Below, in pieces: positions 57,861-64,000 of a stretch of DNA of 64,000 nt (positions are counted from its first letter, which is position 1; each line of letters opens with the position of its first letter). The stretch spans positions 904,556 through 968,555 of the forward strand of contig PZJY01000004.1 in the NCBI GenBank assembly GCA_031472005.1, written 5' to 3'. The position numbers and the translations under genes were made by a program. The stretch comes from Tetracladium setigerum (lineage: Eukaryota; Ascomycota; Leotiomycetes; Helotiales). The notes beneath the pieces are model-generated. The model did no database searches and had not been told where the DNA came from. It worked only from the letters and a program-made list of their open reading frames with translations.

Positions 57861-58050
57861 GTCTGAATGTAAGATATGCTACCGAAGACGCTATACTATA
57901 TTCGGAAACTCGCTTCGCCACTCCACTTCTTTGCATATCTAGGTACATATAACCCACAGTCATTGCTCTGAATGTAAGACCGCAATTAGAGATATGCTAC
58001 TAGAGACGCTTTGCTATATTCGGAAATTCGCTTCGCTACTCCGCTTATTC
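57861..58050 (+). repeat. diverged tandem duplication (about 110 bp)
   Basis: Two copies share TCTGAATGTAAGA, ATATGCTAC, GACGCT and TATATTCGGAAA(C/T)TCGC, then TTCGC(C/T)ACTCC. First copy about 57861-57945, second about 57969-58050. It lies upstream of the regulator gene, possibly in its promoter. Confidence 0.75.
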
Positions 58051-58205
58051 GTATACTTTACGAATCGCCTTAGTTGCTATTGTGAACATACTGCGTTTTC
58101 ATATCTCTTAGCACAAAATATAGTGTAACTAAAGGAATAATCTATAGCCATTACTTTAGATATAAAACTATAATTATAGATATAATATTAAAATTACCAT
58201 ACTCT
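58051..58205. other. TpA-rich, RIP-like AT stretch
   Basis: Very AT-rich sequence dominated by TA dinucleotides (for example TATAATTATAGATATAATA), as expected for DNA mutated by repeat-induced point mutation. No gene. Confidence 0.5.
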
Positions 58206-58737
58206 ATTTAGATATTATACCTAGACCAAAGCCACAGGAGAAAGAAGAAAGGAGTGGGCAAGCTTAAGGATAAGGGAGACTACCTCTAGCACGAAGAAAA
58301 TAGTGCTAGAGAAATGGAGAGAGATGGAATCAGGCAGAGAAGCCAGGAATAGACCCCATCTGGCACCCGCCAGACAAAAAGGTCCTCAAATTGCACAAAG
58401 ATCTCCGAAAATCAGAAAGCACAGCACTAATCCAGCTCAGGACAGGCCAGATAGGCCTGGCCTGGTTCCTAAGCAAAAGAGGAGTCCCAGACTTTGCTAA
58501 TAGGTCAGAGTACTGATGTGAGGCAGAAAGAGAGTCCCCAGACACGTCCTGCAAAGACGGACCAAGATGGAAAGAGGCAGCAGAGGAATATACAGAAACC
58601 ATAGGGCAAAAGAAGGAGGTTTCACCCAGGGGGCGCATGGCGCCCACCAACGGTTTCTTCCGATAAATAACAGGAGTTCCACATAGCCTAGATAGTTCTA
58701 TTAGCTTAAGAATCAATCAGTCAATCAATCAATCAAA
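58206..58737 (+). mobile_element. LINE (Tad-like) 3' end relic
   Basis: On the plus strand, frames give KWREMESGREARNRPHLAPA, then after a frame shift LKLHKDLRKSESTALIQLRT followed by GQIGLAWFLSKRGVPDF. This is the characteristic end of fungal non-LTR retrotransposon ORF2 (LRTGHIGL-type motif). Stops and shifts show it is dead. It ends in (AATC)n repeats at about 58709-58736, the simple-repeat tail typical of such elements. Confidence 0.7.
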
Positions 58738-58876
58738 TTTACCTAAACTATTTTAAAAAATATTATATTGAGTAAAATACTTATATTATTAGAATTTATC
58801 TTGAAAACACTACTATTTAAGCTTTATCTCGTCTTTATTGATTGTAGACTAGGTAGTTAGTGAGCGCTAAGCATAC

Positions 58877-59077
58877 TGTTACGGCTTCCAGGTCTTTCAC
58901 CCGTACCGATAGCTTCATGCAGCTTCCCAATCCGGCTAAGCGCTATCACTTGTTTTCAGATAACTCCCACTTCTCGATCGAAGTCTGTTCTTACTCCTTA
59001 ATTCAATATTCTCGTATATTCTCGTAAAACGTCCCTATCGCGTTGTGCTCCTTGAGCCAGATATTCGGTTCGTGACA
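58877..59077 (+). mobile_element. solo LTR with 5-bp target site duplication
   Basis: The 201-bp segment starts TGTTACGGCTTCC and ends TTCGTGACA. It is flanked on both sides by CATAC (58872-58876 and 59078-59082), a 5-bp target duplication. There is no internal region, so it is a solo LTR formed by recombination. Confidence 0.75.
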
Positions 59078-59288
59078 CATACTGGAGCCTGTACAATTAA
59101 CCCAACTATATTTGGAAGGTCTTTAGTTTAGCTTTAGAAGAAACTTGAGATAAACATATAAATACAATGTGTCCTTCAGAGTTTACTACATTATTCGAAG
59201 AGAAACCAAAACATTATCTTTCTGATTTCCAGCCCTCATACAATATACCAAATACTTTCCAGACGCAATTCACTCAAACCTCATTGAG
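59078..59288 (+). other. upstream region of DJ-1/PfpI gene
   Basis: About 210 bp between the solo LTR and the DJ-1/PfpI start, so this gene's promoter abuts a retroelement remnant. AT-rich; no specific site identified. Confidence 0.4.
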
Positions 59289-60177
59289 ATGTCTCTTCCA
59301 CGCCGCGCTATCATTGCAATTACCTCTGCCACTGCGCCTCTCCACGATGGTCAACCAACCGGTCTCTTTATTTCTGAAGCCCTTCATCCTTTCCAAATTT
59401 TCACCGAAGCCGGATTCGAAGTTGACCTCGTATCTGAGAAAGGTACCTACGTGCCTGATTGGTTGAGCTTACAGCCAGCCTTCTTAGCTGGCGAGGACCT
59501 TAAGCAATGGGAAGATAAGACTGGGGCTTTCAGACAAAAGCTAGACAATATGCCAGATGTGACAACCATTATTGGGAAGGACGTATGTCAGGTGCTGCAG
59601 AGTAGAGCATGACCACAGCTGACTTGTGACTGCATAGTACGGCATTTTCTATGCCAGCGCTGGGCATGCAGCTCTAATTGACTACCCTCACGCAAAGGGT
59701 CTCCAGAAGATCGCCACTGACATATGGACGCAGGGAGGTATTATCTCTGCTGTGTATGTTCTTCGTTTTCTTTCTTTGCCCTTCGACTCTTCAAATGGCT
59801 GAGCTAATTTTCTCAATATAGCTGTCACGGTGAAGCAATCCTTCCTGGTGTGAGCAGCCCAGCTACTGGTAAATCCATCGTCAATGGAAGAACCATTACT
59901 GGCTTCGCAACTGAAGCAGAAGAGAATATGCACATTATGGACGTCATCCGCAGCTGGGGAGAGCCTCTTATAGACGAGTGGGCAGAGAAGTTGGGTGGAA
60001 AGTGTATGTCTACATTACTGTCCATACCAAACAATAACTAACAATCAAGAAGACACTCGATCCGCAGGCGTCTGGGATGACTATCATGTTGTCGATGGAA
60101 GACTTGTGACTGGCATGAACCCACAAAGCGCGAAGAGCGTAGCAAGAGCTGCGCTTGAAGTCTTTGCAAAGATCTAA
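59289..60177 (+). CDS. DJ-1/PfpI family protein (Hsp31-like)
   Basis: Exons 59289-59582, 59638-59753, 59822-60003 and 60053-60177 join to 238 residues. The fold signatures are present: PFQIFTEAGFEVDLVSE with the conserved Glu, YASAGHAALIDYP, and the nucleophile elbow AVCHGEAILPG with Cys about 138 and His 139. The C-terminal WDDYHVVDGRLVTGMNPQSA is the standard Hsp31-type ending. The last acceptor is the second AG (AAGAAG), because the first would create TAA. Relatives are glutathione-independent glyoxalases or stress chaperones, often induced by oxidative or carbonyl stress. It appears intact despite lying between retroelement remnants. Confidence 0.88.
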
Positions 60178-60786
60178 CTATCTACCTGGCTGCTATATGT
60201 AATGTCTTTTCACTCGCTCTGTATGTAGAGATTTAGCATAATGTCACGATCACGGGTTTGGGAAATCAAGTGAGTTTCAGGATACGTGGGATTCTAGGAG
60301 CCTGAGGCTCGGGAGCAGCATAGGTCTTGAAGGGCAAGACCTACTCCAAGAGAACTCCTAGCGATTAGTAGTAATGATATTTCACGTGGGAAGATGGGTC
60401 ACGTGATGGATTTGGGTTCAAGGAAGTTCCGTTTGAGTAAGAGATAAGAGGACGAGAGAGCCAAATGTAACTTTTGGATGATCGGAAGCGGTAGGGAGAT
60501 GCTAATTACAAGGTAACACACGCTGGCGGCTGTACGGCAATAGACAAGTAGTCATGTTAGATAAAGTCATCAAACAAAGGGCTGAAAAACAATGTATTTG
60601 AAGTTGCTTATCCTACTTAAGTATCAGTGGCTAGAACTAACTAATATTGGTGAAGAATATGTATGAAAATACTAAAAGCCTAGCCTATGATCTATTCTAT
60701 TATATCTAAACCGATAATCTTAAAACACTTGTTTAACCTAACTCTAAAGTAAGTTTATATAACACTTTAATTATCTCTAAATTTTT
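60178..60786. other. repeat-like spacer before HET fragment
   Basis: Sequence from about 60242 (TGTCACGATCACGGG) to about 60520 has an LTR-like feel, but no matching end or target duplication was found. From 60590 to 60786 it is AT-rich with many TpA steps. No gene. Confidence 0.35.
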
Positions 60787-61514
60787 AGGCTACGGTTCCT
60801 GACTATGCTTCAGGTCCCCGTACGCTGCGTAACCCATTATCGAAGAATCATCGCGCATCTGGTGACATTCCACTTGAAGTTCGCTTTGCTCACGATGATG
60901 AGCAAGGTGTGGATATTCTGGAAGCCCAGGGTGTGATGTTTGACACAATTTCCGAGATAGAAGCAAGCGTCAACATTGATACCATCAAAGCCCATGGACT
61001 CAGATGCCTAGACAAGCGAATTCCATCATCAGATCCACGATTCAACATCAGCCGTCGGCCAGCAATCTGGCGAACATGTATCGCAGACAGGGGCACTGTA
61101 GGCACTGTACTCGCCTCTTCTGAGATCATGAAGATGCACGATATTCTCGTCAACCACAAAGACATCGATGCTAGCCCAAGCGTGGAGCAAATGGAGAGAC
61201 TTCTCCTAATGTACGACAAGTCGGAAATCGAACGATTTGTCAAGCCTTTTAAGGAAAATATGGAGTACGCAGCTCTTCATCGAGTACTCTTTGTTACCGA
61301 AGCTGGCTTTATCGGTCTTGCCCCAAAGGATGCGAGAGTGGGTGATATCGTGGTGGTTCTCTTTGGTGGACATGTTCCCTACGTACTGCGGAAATCTGAT
61401 AATATCCCTGAGGCTTACTTGCTTGTTGGAGAGGCTTTCGTACATGGTATTATGTATGGAGAATACGAGAGACAAATGTCAAAGAAGAGCGGTAGTAGTA
61501 GCATTAGCTCATAG
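60787..61514 (+). pseudogene. HET protein, C-terminal fragment
   Basis: An open frame without a start codon of its own begins abruptly at about 60793 with VPDYASGPRTLR, equivalent to the VPDW segment of HET proteins. It runs through ASGDIPLEVRF and AQGVMFDTISEI to the diagnostic end RVLFVTEAGFIGLAPKDARV, VLFGGHVPYVLR and YLLVGEAFVHGIMYGEYE, stopping at 61514. The N-terminal HET domain is missing, and AT-rich repeat-like DNA lies upstream. The frame is intact, so decay may be recent, or an upstream exon exists that I cannot see. It may be the far half of the HET gene interrupted at 54024. Confidence 0.75.
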
Positions 61515-62133
61515 CGATTTCGAATTGTGTAGTTTCCGAGCATTGAGCGACCTTAGTAGTTGTCTATCGCTTTAGTAGAGGCATTCTTTGCCTTGTATCA
61601 GCGACCAATGGCGAGTCTTCTTCTTTGACAGTCGTACATTAATAATAGGTAACTTCGCGGACTTTCTAAGAAAAGATTTATAGTCCCAAAACTGCCTAGA
61701 GACAGACCACTCTCGTGACAGAAGTCAAAATTACCTATCTACCTACCAACTTACCCTCTCCCTCCCCCAAAAAATATATCAAAAAAGAAGGGCAAAAAAC
61801 TCTAATTTCCTAACTCCTAACAAAGTCACAAGATAAGAGAAAAAACCGAAGCGAAGGAGGTCTTTTTTGGGTAACCAAACACAACCTTTATTTTTCCATT
61901 CCAAGGTCAATTTAGTAAGCTCAGCGCTTCTGCTCAGGCACAAATGACCCTGAGCTCACCCGCAGCTCACCCAACTCGCCTAAGCAGCCTACGCACCTTG
62001 AACAGTCCCTAAGCAATTACTGAGTAACACCTAAGCATAGAATAAGCTTATCATGGTAAACCCCAATAGAGCAAGCTTATTGAGGTACTGTTCTAACATA
62101 TATAGTACTAAAAATATAACTCCTTCTTCACTA
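61515..62133. other. spacer between convergent features
   Basis: AT-rich with a TACCTATCTACCTACC patch at about 61733 and a GAGCTCACCCGCAGCTCACC direct repeat near 61953. No gene. Confidence 0.4.
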
Positions 62134-64000
62134 TCATAGAATCAAAGAAATATCTAAGTATTCTGCCAACATATCCAAGACTTGATCCAATAGGTGAGGC
62201 TGACTCTCAAGTCCCGGATAGAGTTGACTAATGTGATCCTTTGCATTTGAGGCAATATCAGACTTATTCTTTGATGGTCTGATATAGGGCTCGAGGGCAC
62301 AAATAAGAGCCCAGCTAGGCGAGTGGTCTACGAATGCCTTTTTCTCGGTAGACTCAGTATTTGCAACAGTCGCTGAAGGATTTACGATATCTTTGGGGAC
62401 TCTGCTGACATAGGTACAACGATGGAACACGCGCCAAGCTTTTGTTCTTGTGTCAGACTTCTCGAGTTTAAGAGATGCGGCAAGGCTTTTCAAAACCAGA
62501 GCGCTATTGTATGGTTAGCAATATTACGATTATCAGTCTCTCAACTGCTGAGCGAGGACTTACTCTGGCTCGATAGATTGATTTAACCATAGGGGATCTA
62601 CAACTTGCTGGAAAAACATTGTTGTTGCGTCTACGCTGGGTTCCAGCCAGAAGCTCATCCATCGGTACGTCTCAACGGCTCCTGCGCGCTTGTGATAGTT
62701 ACTTGTCTCAGAATCTTGGACATGTATGTCGATGGGCGGGGGAAGCTCGGCTTGTAGCTCAAAGGAATCTTCGGTGGTGGACTCTTTGGTGAGCATCAGA
62801 TTGAAATGCGTGGCGAACATAGCATCAACATTGGTTGTCACCAGGGCGGTGGCTACTGAAATCTCCATGTCCAATGATGCTCCTATACCCTGTCGAGAAT
62901 TACTGCTCCCACCGACTTCGAGCTGCACAAAATCCATTGTCGAGAGCGTTTCCTGAAACGTACCTCCATCTGCGGTCCAGACGTACGAGTTACAAATGTT
63001 GCGTTTGCTTCTCTTGGGGAGATCAGAGGCCTTGCCCTTGAAATTGGCGCTTGCAAATTCGTATCTCTGATGTTCTCCTGCCAACTGTTCCTCAGCACGC
63101 CTTATTCTGTTTTTTATGGCGTACGCTTCCGCAGGTTTGAAGTAAGAGATGTCTTTGGAGCACCGCCTGCTGCTTGTGGGTATGACTCTTCTATATCAAG
63201 GCCGCGTCGCCCGTCAAGACAGCCCTGCTTGGTGTACACAGGATTAATCTTGAAGGAAACCAGATTGCGGTCCTTTGGAATGTCAGGGTTTGGACGCATC
63301 TGATATGCGACAAGCGGCTTGACAGGACCTCGAAGTTTCAGTCTCAACGCGAAGACGTCAGCAACCTCGCTCTCAACCAAAGCGATGCCGGTATTTGACG
63401 GCTTATAATAATCTTTTCCATTTTTGGATATCCAATTTCCAGTTGTCTCGACGCGCATATCTAACGTGTTGTGTGAAGTAGCTGTTGCCACTTCGTTTGC
63501 AATTGATGCGTCCGAGATGTCTATGACTTGTTTCAATGCACCTTTGACTTCCCCAGAACTAACTTCGGTCTCCATACCCAAGCCAGCGCTGGCTTGCCAT
63601 TTTGCTCCTCCACCCCGACTCAACGTCATGTTGAAGTCGGTCCCGGTCTCTTTGCGCGAGCTGTAGGAGTAGGTACATTTCTTGGAATTGACGTATCGAA
63701 TCGCACTAGAAGGTCTATCCTCTTTCGAAGTATAGTTCTCCGCGGGAATGGGTGGTGCTCCCTCTATATATCCTATAAGCGTAGGCGATGTTTGTACTTG
63801 GCTGAACCACTCCGTCTCCAAAGTGCCGATTTTGAAGCCAGTAACGAGCACCCAGACGCCAGCAGAATCGATGAAGGTGTAAGCTCGCTTAAAAGATCCA
63901 TCCATGCCTCCATTTGGTCCAATCGTGAGATCTCCATACTCTGTGATAGAAGGTCCGGACAAGATCGGCTTCGGCACCTGCGTTGCTGGGCCGCCATGTA
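62134..64000 (-). CDS. large unrecognised protein, 5' end beyond the window
   Basis: Partial gene. An upstream exon enters from the right edge (reading ATQVPKPILSGPSITEYGDL) and continues to 62564; a GTAAGT...TTGCTAAC...ATAG intron leads to exon 62503-62134. At AAA (63154-63156) the frame needs one extra base to pass from GAPK to DISYFKPAEAYAIKNRIRRA; otherwise it stops at 63114. Visible segments are TLIGYIEGAPPIPAENYT, alternating polar/apolar beta-like stretches (DFNMTLSRGGGAKWQASAG) and a helical part (NRIRRAEEQLAGEHQRY). The final exon is also helical (LYPGLESQPHLLDQVLDML). I recognise no domain. The alternating strands could suit a pore-forming or beta-barrel protein, but this is speculative. 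Confidence 0.6.

Noticed and set aside
60242..60520. Third LTR starting TGTCACGATC
   Set aside because: No matching end, no target duplication and no second copy in the window; left as unassigned spacer.

Overview
The window looks like nuclear DNA of a filamentous ascomycete (Pezizomycotina). Genes are split by short introns (about 46-90 bp) with GTAAGT/GTATGT-like donors and CTAAC/CTAAT branch sites. The gene repertoire is also typical of this group: HET proteins, Zn2Cys6 regulators, a Clr5 protein, a Ppo-type fatty acid dioxygenase and a KCH potassium channel. A Leotiomycete is my guess from general feel, not a demonstrated assignment. No rRNA, tRNA or CRISPR was seen.

Left part (0.4-3.5 kb): a helical (HeLo-like) protein carrying a pseudokinase, next to a HET-domain relic with two in-frame TAG codons and a deleted centre. 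This resembles an allorecognition/cell-death neighbourhood. From 3.7 to 15.7 kb lies a compact candidate carbohydrate cluster: a DUF2264 protein, an anion:cation-symporter (Liz1/Dal5-type) MFS carrier, a Zn2Cys6 regulator, a GH88 unsaturated glucuronyl hydrolase and a secreted GH5 glycosidase. The latter two are divergent around a promoter with several CreA-like sites. I infer a uronate-containing glycan utilisation locus.

Middle part (16-31 kb): two divergent, lineage-specific membrane-anchored coiled-coil genes embedded in repeats (a G20 tract, minisatellites, diverged tandem duplications), a small unknown protein, and a Clr5-domain protein. After this comes a 2.5 kb spacer with a pyrimidine tract flanked by inverted GGTA/TACC arrays. 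From 31 to 53 kb is a mostly conserved housekeeping stretch: KCH channel, F-box protein, membrane-anchored alpha/beta hydrolase, Ppo-type dioxygenase-P450 fusion, TDT dicarboxylate/sulfite carrier, Bye1-like PHD/TFIIS/SPOC factor and a ZNF830/CCDC16 homologue.

Right part (53.4-64 kb): an accessory, repeat-rich island. A HET gene is cut by an LTR inside its CIN motif. Next come an HD-domain hydrolase, a second Zn2Cys6 regulator, a LINE (Tad-like) relic, a solo LTR with a 5-bp target duplication, a DJ-1/PfpI protein and a C-terminal HET fragment. A large unrecognised gene runs off the right edge.

Many clearly conserved genes carry single-base frame breaks at homopolymers, nearly all of the 'missing base' type. 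This points to assembly or sequencing under-calls, so several gene models below are given as interrupted.
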